In this document: positions 17,357-25,585 of the stretch, piece by piece
Layout of the letters: every line of letters begins with the position of its first letter
Position numbering within the stretch: position 1 is the stretch's first letter
DNA from: Candidatus Acidiferrum typicum
GTDB taxonomy: Bacteria > Acidobacteriota > Terriglobia > Acidiferrales > UBA7541
Assembly (NCBI GenBank): GCA_002478115.1
Contig: DLMH01000170.1
Span: 1 to 64,000, forward strand
DNA length: 64,000 nucleotides
Direction: 5' to 3'
Notes under the pieces: generated by a model
The model's database searches: none
Told to the model about the DNA's origin: nothing
The model's input: the letters and a program-made list of their open reading frames with translations, nothing else
Made by a program: the position numbers and the translations under genes

Positions 17357-17842
17357 ATGGATTACCTTTGGTCGCCGTGGCGGTTCCAATATATGGCGGG
17401 AGTGACGCAAGGCAAGCAGCCGGAGTGTTTTTTCTGCGATGCGGTGAAGGGCACGCGGGATGAGGAGACGCTGGTGGTCTACCGGGGGAAGAAAGTATTC
17501 GTGATCCTGAACCGGTATCCGTATACGTCCGGGCACGTGATGATCGTGCCGTACGCGCACGTGGCGGAATTGAATCTTTGCGATGCAGAGGCGTTGAAGG
17601 AAATGATGGAGTTGGCGCAAAGGGTGGAAGCGGCTTTTCGCACGAATTACGGGCCGGACGGGATGAACCTGGGGATGAACCTGGGGAAGGCGGCCGGTGC
17701 CGGCGTGGCGGGGCACCTGCATCTGCACATGCTGCCGCGATGGATTGGGGATACGAATTTCATGACCGTGACGGGGGAAACGCGCGTGCAGCCGGAGGAA
17801 TTGCAGGATACGTTTGAGAAGCTGAGAAAGGCGCTTAGCTGA
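17357..17842 (+). CDS. HIT-domain nucleotide hydrolase/phosphorylase
   Basis: 161 aa from ATG 17357; a TTG three codons earlier is a weaker choice. The histidine triad is GHLHLHMLP near residue 120, preceded by DGMNLGMNLGKAAGAG, the spelling seen in AP4A-phosphorylase-like and Fhit-like HIT proteins. The N-terminus MDYLWSPWRFQYM and CFFC are also typical of that group. It should hydrolyse or phosphorolyse dinucleoside polyphosphates or similar substrates in the cytoplasm. The real substrate cannot be read from sequence. Confidence 0.9.
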   Translation: MDYLWSPWRFQYMAGVTQGKQPECFFCDAVKGTRDEETLVVYRGKKVFVILNRYPYTSGHVMIVPYAHVAELNLCDAEALKEMMELAQRVEAAFRTNYGPDGMNLGMNLGKAAGAGVAGHLHLHMLPRWIGDTNFMTVTGETRVQPEELQDTFEKLRKALS

Positions 17843-17854
17843 AGAATCCCGAGA

Positions 17855-17884
17855 AGCAGATCCTCGGCCCTGAGCGGGATGACA
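17855..17884. repeat. Dispersed short repeat, copy 2
   Basis: AGCAGATCCTCGGCCCTGAG followed by CGGGATGACA. It is a diverged copy of the element at 8150 and 20455. Its last bases run into AAGGAG (17884-17889), the ribosome binding site of the acyl-CoA dehydrogenase gene. Confidence 0.5.
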
Positions 17885-17894
17885 AGGAGTTGCC

Positions 17895-19037
17895 GTGAAT
17901 CTGGAACTTAGTGAAGAGCAAAAGCTGCTGCAAAAGAGCGTGCGGGAATTTGCGGAGTCCGAGGTGCGCCCGCTGGCCAAGGAACTGGACGAGACGGGAC
18001 ACTTTCCACGGGAGCTGTTCAAGAAGGCGGCGGAGCTGGGTTTGACCGGCGTGGCGTTTCCGGAAGCCGAGGGTGGGGCGGGGTTCGACCATCTGGCGTA
18101 CACGATCGTGATCGAAGAGATTTCGCGATGCTGCGCTTCGACGGGCGTGATCCTGAGCGTGCAGAATTCATTGTTTTGCGATCCCATTCATCGTTACGGA
18201 ACTGAGGAGCAGAAGAAAAAGTTTCTGCTGCCGTTCACGCGCGGCGAAAAGATCGGGTGTTACGCGCTGACGGAACCGCAAGCGGGTTCGAATGCGGCGG
18301 CGCTGCAAACGAAGGCGGTGAAACAAGGTGATACGTACGTGATCAACGGCACGAAGGCGTGGATCACGAACGGCGGCGTGGCGGATGCGGCCATCGCGTA
18401 CGTGAACACCGACCCCGCAAGGGGCGAGCGCGGGATCACGGCCATTGTGGTGGAAAAGGGGACGCCAGGGTTCAAGGTGGGGAAAGAGGAGAAAAAGCTG
18501 GGGATCAACGCGACGGCGTGCAGCGAATTAGTTTTCACGGACTGCGTGGTGCCGGCGGCGAACCGTATTGGAAATGAAGGCGAAGGGTACAGGGTAGCGC
18601 TCTCGACGCTGGATGGCGGGCGCATCGGGATCGCGGCGCAAGCCACTGGCATTGCGCAAGGCGCGTTTGAGGCCGCGTTGAAGTGGGCGCAGGAGCGCAT
18701 GGCCTTCGGGCACCCGATCGCGCAGTTTCAAGCGATCCAGTTCATGCTGGCGGACATGGCCACGGAGATTGATGCGGCACGGCTGCTGGTGAGGAAAGCG
18801 GCGTGGAAGCAGGATAGCGGCGGGCGGTTCAGCCAGGAAGCGGCGACGGCGAAATTGTTTGCCAGCGAAATGGCGACGCGCGTGACGCACAAGGCGATCC
18901 AGATTCATGGCGGGTATGGCTACAGCCGGGAGTATCCGGTGGAGCGGGCGTACCGGGATGCGCGGATTACGGAGATCTATGAGGGGACCAGCGAGATTCA
19001 GAGGCTGGTGATTGCGTCGTGGGTGCTGAAGGGGTGA
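17895..19037 (+). CDS. Acyl-CoA dehydrogenase
   Basis: 380 aa, normal length; GTG start with AAGGAG five bases upstream. N-terminal helical domain, then the FAD signature CYALTEPQAGSNAAALQTKA near 120, the middle beta domain with WITNGGVAD, and the C-terminal helical domain with the catalytic-base region ending IYEGTSEIQRLVIA (Glu in YEGTSE). It oxidises an acyl-CoA to the trans-2-enoyl-CoA with electron transfer to ETF; the chain length preferred is not visible but the spelling is closest to short-chain enzymes. No other beta-oxidation gene is adjacent. Confidence 0.94.
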   Translation: MNLELSEEQKLLQKSVREFAESEVRPLAKELDETGHFPRELFKKAAELGLTGVAFPEAEGGAGFDHLAYTIVIEEISRCCASTGVILSVQNSLFCDPIHRYGTEEQKKKFLLPFTRGEKIGCYALTEPQAGSNAAALQTKAVKQGDTYVINGTKAWITNGGVADAAIAYVNTDPARGERGITAIVVEKGTPGFKVGKEEKKLGINATACSELVFTDCVVPAANRIGNEGEGYRVALSTLDGGRIGIAAQATGIAQGAFEAALKWAQERMAFGHPIAQFQAIQFMLADMATEIDAARLLVRKAAWKQDSGGRFSQEAATAKLFASEMATRVTHKAIQIHGGYGYSREYPVERAYRDARITEIYEGTSEIQRLVIASWVLKG

Positions 19038-19140
19038 AGAGCCACTTAAAGGCGCGCTCCTCAGGTTCAGCGTAGGCTGAAAAAACCGCCGCAAGTCCCC
19101 ATTCCCCGACAAACCCAAAGCTGACCGCACTCCGGAACTA

Positions 19141-19341
19141 AGCCTGAAATCCGAAGTCGAAGAGGGATTTCTCCGCTCCGGGACGGCAAACAGCGCCGTC
19201 CCTCCGGTCGAAATGACAGATTTTGGGTGGTGGATCGTATGAGAGAAACCAACTTCGCCGAAGTTGGGTCTTCACAGGATGATCATTTGAGACAAAACGA
19301 GATGCGCTCGCCTGCAACGGCTCAACTTCGGATTTCAGGCT
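19141..19341. mobile_element. MITE-like element of about 200 bp with 17-bp terminal inverted repeats
   Basis: AGCCTGAAATCCGAAGT (19141-19157) and its exact reverse complement (19325-19341) enclose 167 bases without an ORF of note. Inside are a copy of the dispersed repeat expanded by an 8-bp hairpin GGGACGGC/GCCGTCCC (19167-19217) and a 9-bp hairpin CCAACTTCG-C-CGAAGTTGG (19249-19266). No clear target-site duplication is visible. It occupies the gap 19038-19457, of which the remaining parts show nothing recognisable. Confidence 0.5.
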
Positions 19342-19457
19342 AAGTCAGACACATCAACCAGTGTCGCGCTCGCCTAGTGTGATGCTGTGGACCCACGTTA
19401 ACGAACTGAAGACCTTCCGCGGATAAACCCGACCGATTGGCGGGAGCCTCCCGAATA

Positions 19458-20288
19458 ATGGGAACAACAAATACTTTAATTTACGGAGGCATCGCGCCGC
19501 CCGCGCGATCTGAACCCATGTACGAACACCTGTGGAGAGATGCGGCAATACTGCTCGGTTCAATGCACTTGATGGCGCCGATGGCCGTGCGGAGCGGTTT
19601 CCGGTTTGCGGCGCGCTGCAACCCGGTGCAGGTGCCAGCGGAAGAACTGCCGCGTGAAGTATCGGCGTACATCCGGCCGCAGATACCGCAGATGCAAAGC
19701 CTGGGTTTCGAGTTTCTCGGGTGCTACGACTGCGGCGTGCTGGCGAGCAACACGCAAAGCTTCATCGCGCATTTCTGCAACCGGACGACGAACGATTTTG
19801 CCAACGTTTCGGTGGCCACCTCGCCGCAGAGAACGGCGGGCTATTTCGAGTTTTCGACGCGGTTCGGAAATGGGCTGGCGCTGGAAACGAATACGAACGG
19901 CGTTTTACCGCTGACGCCGGATAATCCGGAGGTTCGCGTGTTCCGGTTCCCGGAGATCAAAGAGCCGCGTGAGCTATATCAGGTGCATAAGAGCCTGGCC
20001 GAAAAGTACGCCAACCGACAGTGGACGCAAGGCGAGCCGAAGGGACAAGAGATTCAACGGCTGGTGCGCGTGATGGAGAATTATGGACCGCGGCACGCGA
20101 AGATGGGCTACATGTACTTGGCGCCTGATGGGGAAGCTTACTTCTTGACGTGGAAGGGCGCGATCCTGATGACGTGGCGAGGATTGTGGCCGACTGCGCT
20201 GATTCGAAGGGCGATGCATAAGTATGAGATGCGAGCGGAACTGCAGTCACTGCATGTCCGGGGAGTGCCCGCGCTGCAGAAGGCGTAA
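19458..20288 (+). CDS. Hypothetical protein, about 276 aa
   Basis: I do not recognise a family. The conserved-looking part starts at MYEHLWRDAAILLGSMHLMA (ATG 19518), which is an alternative start; ATG 19458 has GGGAG 11 bases upstream. The frame is open a little earlier still. One hydrophobic stretch near the N-terminus could be a weak membrane anchor. The middle has GFEFLGCYDCGVLASNTQSF and two aromatic-rich strands, YMYLAPDGEAYFLTWKGAI, which look like a compact globular domain. It stands alone between two repeat-rich gaps. Base composition is like its neighbours. Confidence 0.65.
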   Translation: MGTTNTLIYGGIAPPARSEPMYEHLWRDAAILLGSMHLMAPMAVRSGFRFAARCNPVQVPAEELPREVSAYIRPQIPQMQSLGFEFLGCYDCGVLASNTQSFIAHFCNRTTNDFANVSVATSPQRTAGYFEFSTRFGNGLALETNTNGVLPLTPDNPEVRVFRFPEIKEPRELYQVHKSLAEKYANRQWTQGEPKGQEIQRLVRVMENYGPRHAKMGYMYLAPDGEAYFLTWKGAILMTWRGLWPTALIRRAMHKYEMRAELQSLHVRGVPALQKA

Positions 20289-20423
20289 GAAGAAATGCGC
20301 AAAGAATTGGTCGCCGGAATGTTGTGGCAACGAAGTCTCACCTGTTGGAAATCCAACCGATCGCAGCGGTGGAAAAATCCCCGCAAATGTAATTCCGAGT
20401 CCCGTTTGCTTTTTGAACGGGAC

Positions 20424-20487
20424 GAGGAATCTGCTTTTTCTGCCGTCTTTTGTGAAAAGCAGATCCCTCGCTTCGCTCGGGATGACA
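20424..20487. repeat. Dispersed short repeat, copy 4, as an inverted pair
   Basis: Right arm AAAAGCAGATCCCTCGCTTC and GCTCGGGATGACA; within it ATCCC (20463-20467) pairs with GGGAT (20479-20483). A partial copy in inverse orientation, GAGGAATCTGCTTTTTC, lies at 20424-20440, so the two can form a longer hairpin. This is the arrangement of REP-type paired elements. It lies in the gap 20289-20629, which otherwise holds nothing that I recognise. Confidence 0.6.
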
Positions 20488-20629
20488 ACTATTCGCCGTT
20501 GTTCCGCAACCTGTTGGAGATCAGGAAGAAAGGGGCGTAGCGATTGCTCGCCGTCGAGCCAGGCAAGGCTGCGCGTCCGCGTGTGCGGGTTCTTGGCGTT
20601 TGGGAGACTAGATTTAGTATTCTGGCGGG

Positions 20630-21859
20630 GTGCTGGAACTCGACGCGGGACTTGCATTTAAAGAGGAAGATGACGCGGAGTTTTTTTCGCTGCTCCCGGC
20701 TAGGCCGGCCGTCTGCTTGATCGAGCCTAGAGAAGAAAACGCCGAACCTTACTTGATACGGACAGCGGACCTGCGGCGGCGCCTGCAACGATTGCTGGGC
20801 CCGGCGGACCCCGCGAGCAAGCGATTGAACCTGCGCGAGTTTGCGCGGGCGGTGCATTACCGCGAGACGGGGTCGGCATTTGAGCAGGCGCTGACCTACT
20901 ATCGCCACGCCAAGCAGAAATTTCCCAAACGTTATCGGGACTTGATGAGGCTGCGGCCGGCCGCCGTGCTAAAGGTAAATTTGCGCAATGCCTACCCACG
21001 CTGCTACGTGACACGGCGCATTGCGGTGGACGAACAAGGGTTGCCAGCGGCGGGAGCGTACTATGGGCCGTTCGCGTCGCGGCGCGCGGCGCAAGCCTTC
21101 GCAGAAAAGATGCTGGATTTTTTCAAGGTGCGGCGGTGCCAAATCAAGATCCGGCGCGACCCGGCCTTTCCGGGATGCCTGTATTCGGAGATGAAAATGT
21201 GCCTGGCGCCGTGTTTTGCGGGTTGCACAAAGGAAGAGTACGACGTGGAGGTGAACCGGCTGGTGTCGTTTCTGGAGACGAGCGGGGGCTCGCTGCGCGG
21301 AGGATTTGAAGCGGAACGCGAGAAGGCCAGCGAAGAACTGGATTTCGAGCGCGCGGCGGCGATTCACAAGAAGGTGGAAAAACTGGATGATGTGCTGCGC
21401 GGGAGGCCGGAACTGGCGCGGAGGATACAGGACTTGGATGCTGTAATTCTGCAACGCACAGCGCGGGAGCAAACGATTGGAGTCTATGCGGTACGAGGAG
21501 GGCGGCTGGCGGAACCCTATGAATTGCGGTTTGGGGATACCCGCGAGCCGCGGTCGGCGGAAGAAACGGTCCGCGAGTACCTGGAAGGTGTGATGGGCGG
21601 CGGGGTGCCACTTCTTTCTGCACCGTCTCCGATTGCGGGTAATATCAGACAAAGCGCAGCGGAATTGGGCGAGCATCTTTGCCTGGTGGCGCGGTGGTAC
21701 TACAGCAATCCACGGGAAGGCGAAATTTTCTATCGGGAGAAGGACTGGCCGTACCGGCGGATTTTGCGGGCCTGCGCGAGGTTGCTGGCGCCGAAAAAGG
21801 ATGCCAAGGAAGAGCCAATCGTTCCGGAAGGAAAAGCGCAAAGCGAGGAGCCGAAATGA
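20630..21859 (+). CDS. UvrC-like protein with degenerate GIY-YIG domain and no RNase H domain
   Basis: 409 aa; GTG start. The N-terminal third sits where UvrC has its GIY-YIG nuclease, but the motifs read AVCLIEP and PYLIRTADLRRRL instead of GIY and YIG, so the catalytic tyrosines appear lost. The next part is clearly UvrC: AYYGPFASRRAAQ, then CLYSEMKMCLAPC (the cysteine cluster), then an UvrB-binding UVR segment SEELDFERAAAIHKKVEKLDDVL. The C-terminal RNase H-like nuclease and helix-hairpin-helix domains of UvrC are absent. It could bind UvrB or DNA without cutting. The stop overlaps the next gene by ATGA. Confidence 0.82.
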   Translation: MLELDAGLAFKEEDDAEFFSLLPARPAVCLIEPREENAEPYLIRTADLRRRLQRLLGPADPASKRLNLREFARAVHYRETGSAFEQALTYYRHAKQKFPKRYRDLMRLRPAAVLKVNLRNAYPRCYVTRRIAVDEQGLPAAGAYYGPFASRRAAQAFAEKMLDFFKVRRCQIKIRRDPAFPGCLYSEMKMCLAPCFAGCTKEEYDVEVNRLVSFLETSGGSLRGGFEAEREKASEELDFERAAAIHKKVEKLDDVLRGRPELARRIQDLDAVILQRTAREQTIGVYAVRGGRLAEPYELRFGDTREPRSAEETVREYLEGVMGGGVPLLSAPSPIAGNIRQSAAELGEHLCLVARWYYSNPREGEIFYREKDWPYRRILRACARLLAPKKDAKEEPIVPEGKAQSEEPK

Positions 21860-22965
21860 GCCGGGGAGCAACACAAGAAGGAACCAAGAAGTATGCGGCG
21901 AAGTTTCGAGGGGCAGCGGCGGAGGGACATTTTCGCGAGGCACAAGGATTGACGATTTCCTCTCTTGGGGCTGGAACGTACCTGGGCCAGCCCAACGAGA
22001 ACATGGACGCGGGGTATGCGGCGGCGCTGGTAGCGGCGGTGGAGAACGGGATCAACGTCATCGATTCGGCGATCAATTACAGATTCCAGCGAAGCGAGCG
22101 AAGCGTAGGCACGGCGGTGAAGGTGCTGGCAAACAAGGGATTTGCCCGCGAGGAAGTGGTCGTCTGCACGAAGGGAGGGTACCTGACGCCGGATGGAACC
22201 ATGCCGGCGGACCCTAATCGCTATTTCTTCGAGGAGTACATCCAGAAGGGCATTTTCAGCGCGAAAGAAATTGCGGCGGGCAGCCATTGCATGGCGCCGC
22301 GGTTCCTGGAAAACCAATTGGGGCGCAGCTTGAAGAATCTGGGCGTGGAATGCGTGGACGTCTATTACCTGCACAACCCGGAAACACAATTGAGTGAGAT
22401 CCCGAAAGCGGATTTTTTGGGCCGGATACGCGAGGCGTTCTTATTTCTGGAATCGGAGGCGGCGCGCGGGCGGATTCAGTATTACGGCATGGCGACGTGG
22501 AATGGATTCCGGCAGAACGCGAGCGCGGGGGATGCGATGCAACTGGCGGAGATTGCGAATTTGGCGAAGGAGATTGCGGGCGAGCAGCACCGATTCCGGT
22601 TCGTGCAACTGCCGTATAACCTGGCGATGACCGAGGCGCTCACGCTGGGAAACCAGACCGTTGGCGGAAATACGAAGACGATGATGGAAGCAGCCGGTGA
22701 GCTGGGCATCACGCTGATTGCAAGCGCGGCGCTGCTGCAAGGGCAGGTGGCGCAAAACCTCCCGGCATTCGTTGCCGAGGCTTTGGGGCTGGAAAATGAT
22801 GTGGAACGGGCGCTGCAGTTTGCGCGATCGTCGCCGGGAATTGCGACGGCACTTGTGGGAATGTCGCGCGTGGCGCATGTGGAAGCGAATACGCGGCTGG
22901 TGGGGAGGGCGCCGGCCGGAATCGAGGAGTTCAACAAGTTGTTTTCGCGGGGAGAGGGCGTTTAA
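21856..22965 (+). CDS. Aldo/keto reductase family protein
   Basis: 369 aa from ATG 21856, which overlaps the stop of the UvrC-like gene (ATGA), so the two are translationally coupled. TIM-barrel signatures: NVIDSAINYR (catalytic Asp/Tyr region), VVVCTKGG (Lys) and VYYLHNPE (His). The C-terminal part has GITLIASAALLQGQ and a substrate-loop region ending GMSRVAHVEAN. It should reduce carbonyls with NADPH, although a few members of this subgroup have unknown redox roles. The coupling to a repair-like gene is unexplained. Confidence 0.88.
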   Translation: MSRGATQEGTKKYAAKFRGAAAEGHFREAQGLTISSLGAGTYLGQPNENMDAGYAAALVAAVENGINVIDSAINYRFQRSERSVGTAVKVLANKGFAREEVVVCTKGGYLTPDGTMPADPNRYFFEEYIQKGIFSAKEIAAGSHCMAPRFLENQLGRSLKNLGVECVDVYYLHNPETQLSEIPKADFLGRIREAFLFLESEAARGRIQYYGMATWNGFRQNASAGDAMQLAEIANLAKEIAGEQHRFRFVQLPYNLAMTEALTLGNQTVGGNTKTMMEAAGELGITLIASAALLQGQVAQNLPAFVAEALGLENDVERALQFARSSPGIATALVGMSRVAHVEANTRLVGRAPAGIEEFNKLFSRGEGV

Positions 22966-22973
22966 CGGGCGGA

Positions 22974-23636
22974 TCAGGAGTGGGCAAGTTCGGGATGGCG
23001 GCGGACGAGCCAAGTGGTGATGGCCTGGTCGAGTTGGTGGAGATGGCCAGAAAAGAAATGGTCGGCGTGATCGACGACGGTCAACTGGTTTTCACCGGGC
23101 AACGCGGCGACGAGTTCAGCAACCTTGGTTCGGGCGCCATGCTCATCGTTGGCGCCATGGACGAAGAGTTTGGGCTTCGTGCAGCTCCAGAGATACGTGA
23201 AATCGGTGTTGTTGACGGGAATGCCGAGGCCAATCAGATCGGTGACACGAGGATCGGCACAACCGACGCGAAGGCCGACCCAGCTTCCGAAACTGAAACC
23301 GGCGAGAAGCAGGGGGATGTTCGGAAATTCCGAGGCAAGAAAATTGATGGCGGCGAGGACGTCGTCCTGCTCGCCCTGGCCGCGGTCGTGCGATCCGGCG
23401 CTGAGTCCGGCACCGCGAAAATTGAACCGCAAGACCGGAATACCGAGGGCATCGAGGGACTTGGCGGCTTGATAGACAACCTTGTTGTGGAGGGTGCCGC
23501 CGTACAGCGGGTGTGGGTGGCAAACCACAGCCGCGAGCGAGGGGGAGGCCGAGCGCGTTGGAGTCCAGAGGATGGCCTCCAAACGGCCAACAGGACCCTT
23601 TAAAAAGAGATTGCGGGAATCGTGGGAAATGCGCAT
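22974..23636 (-). CDS. Alpha/beta hydrolase
   Basis: 220 aa from the ATG at 23636; upstream in-frame codons are unlikely because they cover the promoter region. VVCHPHPLYGGTLHNKVVY is typical of a small hydrolase group, the nucleophile elbow is GFSFGSW (Ser), and the later DEHG and HADHFF segments supply Asp and His. It resembles cytoplasmic dienelactone-hydrolase-like or acyl-esterase proteins of about 210 aa. The substrate is unknown. It is convergent with the aldo/keto reductase gene, eight bases apart, and divergent from the PilZ gene. Confidence 0.87.
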   Translation of the reverse strand: MRISHDSRNLFLKGPVGRLEAILWTPTRSASPSLAAVVCHPHPLYGGTLHNKVVYQAAKSLDALGIPVLRFNFRGAGLSAGSHDRGQGEQDDVLAAINFLASEFPNIPLLLAGFSFGSWVGLRVGCADPRVTDLIGLGIPVNNTDFTYLWSCTKPKLFVHGANDEHGARTKVAELVAALPGENQLTVVDHADHFFSGHLHQLDQAITTWLVRRHPELAHS

Positions 23637-23704
23637 AAAAGGCCAGGAAAAGTGTACCTGAAAGGAGCGGGCAGGCAAAAAATCATCGGGAAAGCGTATT
23701 CGTC

Positions 23705-23733
23705 CACAATTGGAGAAAAACGCTCCAATTGTG
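23705..23733. promoter_or_regulatory. 11-bp perfect inverted repeat in a divergent promoter region
   Basis: CACAATTGGAG, spacer AAAAACG, CTCCAATTGTG. It lies between the divergent alpha/beta hydrolase and PilZ genes, 69 bases from the former and 135 from the latter. It could be an operator for a dimeric regulator or an RNA hairpin; nothing decides between them. Confidence 0.45.
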
Positions 23734-23867
23734 AAAACGGGGTGGGGCAGTTCTATACCTGCCACTACGCGAGTTTGTCGTACTAGAGCTAAAAAGTTGG
23801 ACTTTCGGATTGCAGTTTACGGCGGCGAATGTTACTTTCGCCCCGGTTCAACCTCCAGGGGGAAATG

Positions 23868-24203
23868 ATGGCTGATTTGTCGGACAGGCGAGAAGCACGG
23901 CGCTTTGTCATGACCCTGCCCGTTCGGGTGATGGCACATGATGCAAACAGCCCGGAACTGAAAGCCCACACGCGAGATGTGAGCTACCGCGGCCTGTATT
24001 TCCTGGCGGAAGCTTCGTTTGACAGTGGAAGCGAGATCGATTTTGTTTTGACCCTGCCGAAGCAGGTCATTTCCGCGGGCGATGTGCATATTCGCTGCCA
24101 TGGGAAGGTCGTGCGTGTCGAAGCCACAGACAACGGCAAGACCGGGATTGCCGCGCGCATCGACCGCTATGAATTTGTGCCCATTCGGGCTTCGGCCGCG
24201 TAG
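23868..24203 (+). CDS. PilZ-domain protein
   Basis: 111 aa from ATG 23868, placed by CAGGGGGAA just upstream. The c-di-GMP motifs are present: RREARR near residue 6 (RxxxR) and DVSYRG near 39 ((D/N)xSxxG), followed by the beta-barrel with GLYFLAEA and GKVVRVEATDNG. A stand-alone PilZ domain binds cyclic di-GMP and passes the signal to a partner by contact. The partner is not evident here. Confidence 0.88.
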   Translation: MADLSDRREARRFVMTLPVRVMAHDANSPELKAHTRDVSYRGLYFLAEASFDSGSEIDFVLTLPKQVISAGDVHIRCHGKVVRVEATDNGKTGIAARIDRYEFVPIRASAA

Positions 24204-24318
24204 CCGGCCGCCCTCGGCGTCCCACCAGATTGCAACTCGCAGCTCACCATTCTGCGTAGAATAGTTGCAGGAGAGTCTTGCCATCGAGCATGGCGAAGAA
24301 CTCTCGGGGGGGACTTGC

Positions 24319-24546
24319 ATGTATCACTACAATCCAAATCTGGCGCTGGAAGAATTGAGGGAGGATGGCTTTCTGCCGCATCCGGTCAAGCTGCGGGATA
24401 TGATCCTGCGGAATCAACTGGGGCCGCAAGACGCGCAGCTCCTGAACCAGGAATTCCAGGAGTATCTGACACGGTTCGGGGAGCTGCAGAAGCTGGGCGG
24501 CGTGATCCTGGAAAAACTCTCAACGGGTCAGAGGAAGAGCGCTTAG
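24319..24546 (+). CDS. Small hypothetical protein, 75 aa
   Basis: Reads MYHYNPNLALEELREDGFLP and continues as a mainly helical soluble protein, ending TGQRKSA. No family recognised. The ATG at 24319 follows a G-rich stretch that may serve as ribosome binding site; the frame is open 18 codons earlier. It is directly followed, in another frame, by a remnant of a glycosyltransferase gene. Coding appearance is reasonable but not certain. Confidence 0.5.
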   Translation: MYHYNPNLALEELREDGFLPHPVKLRDMILRNQLGPQDAQLLNQEFQEYLTRFGELQKLGGVILEKLSTGQRKSA

Positions 24547-24761
24547 GCGCGGGATGGGGACAGGAAGCGCGCAATGCGGACCAATTGCTGGAGGCGGGGG
24601 CCGCGATACGCTGTAACAACCTGCCGGCAGCGGCTTGGAAGATCGCACTGCTCCTGGATCAGCCGGAAAGGCTTGCGGACATGAAGCGCGCAGCGAGCGA
24701 GATGGCACGGCCGGAGGCGGCCAGCAGGATCGTCGAAGATGCGCTGGGGCTGTTACACTAA
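24543..24761 (+). pseudogene. C-terminal remnant of a MurG/MGDG-synthase-like glycosyltransferase
   Basis: A reading frame ending at 24761 encodes GQEARNADQLLEAGAA, then IRCNNLPAAAWKIALLLDQP, ERLADMKRAASEMARPEAA and RIVEDAL. This is the C-terminal end of GT28-type diacylglycerol glycosyltransferases, including the nucleotide-sugar motif GQExxN. Nothing upstream in this or another frame continues the remaining 300 or so residues, and the 75-aa ORF upstream lies in a different frame. It appears to be the leftover of a deleted gene. Confidence 0.55.
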
Positions 24762-24823
24762 ACCGTTGCCCGAAGGGAATCGCTGGAAGAACGGCCGCCC
24801 AAAGGGATCATCTACTCAAAACC

Positions 24824-25510
24824 ATGAAGCGCCACACACTGCTGATCGATGCAGACGACACACTTTGGGAAAATAACGTTTTCTTCGAGAAGCTGATCGA
24901 TGATTTCATCAGCCTGGTGGAACCCTGCGGGTACAGCCGGGCGTACATCCGCCACATCCTGAACGAAACAGAGCGAAAAAATATCCGCCAGTATGGCTAC
25001 GGGGTGCGGAGTTTTGGGAGATCACTGGAAGAGACTTACCTGAAGCTGGCGGACCAGATGGCGCAGCGCGAGGTGCTGGCAAAGGTGCACAATCGCGTGA
25101 TGGAGCTTGAGAGGACGCCGCCGAAGATTCTGGACGGGGTGCCGGAGACGCTGGCCTACCTGACGGCGCGGCACCGCCTGATCCTTTTCACCAAAGGCGA
25201 ACCGGCAGAGCAGGCAGCCAAAGTGGAACGCTCCGGGCTGCAGGGATTTTTTGAAGCGATCGAGATCGTCTCAGAGAAAGACGCGAAGACCTACGGGGCG
25301 CTGGTGCACAAGCACAAGATTGTGAAGACCTATGGCTGGATGATCGGGAACAGTCCACGCAGCGACATCAATCCGGCCATGGAAGCGGGCCTGAATGCCG
25401 TGTACATCCCGCATGTGAACACGTGGCAACTGGAGCAGGAAGCGGTGTTGGCGGGATCGGGGAAGCTGGTAATACTGCCGGCGTTCCGCGAGTTACGCAA
25501 TCATTTCTAG
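24824..25510 (+). CDS. HAD-superfamily hydrolase
   Basis: 228 aa from ATG 24824. HAD motif I is LLIDADDTLWENN (nucleophile Asp and acid/base Asp), with a helical cap at about 20-105; motif II is LILFTKGEP (Thr), a conserved Lys lies in IVSEKDAKTYG, and motif III is WMIGNSPRSDINPAMEAGL. It should be a cytoplasmic phosphatase of small molecules. Substrate unknown. The frame extends upstream into the remnant region but that part is not HAD-like. Confidence 0.88.
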   Translation: MKRHTLLIDADDTLWENNVFFEKLIDDFISLVEPCGYSRAYIRHILNETERKNIRQYGYGVRSFGRSLEETYLKLADQMAQREVLAKVHNRVMELERTPPKILDGVPETLAYLTARHRLILFTKGEPAEQAAKVERSGLQGFFEAIEIVSEKDAKTYGALVHKHKIVKTYGWMIGNSPRSDINPAMEAGLNAVYIPHVNTWQLEQEAVLAGSGKLVILPAFRELRNHF

Positions 25511-25585
25511 ACCCCTCCCAATTTGGACCTTGTACCCTTCCTCCTACATCTAAAAGATGGAACCGGGTGCTGAGGGAGGTGTTCC

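Noticed and set aside
14584..18187. Two long minus-strand ORFs (620 and 537 codons)
   Set aside because: They are antisense to rpsA and to the HU, HIT and acyl-CoA dehydrogenase genes, and show no conserved motif.
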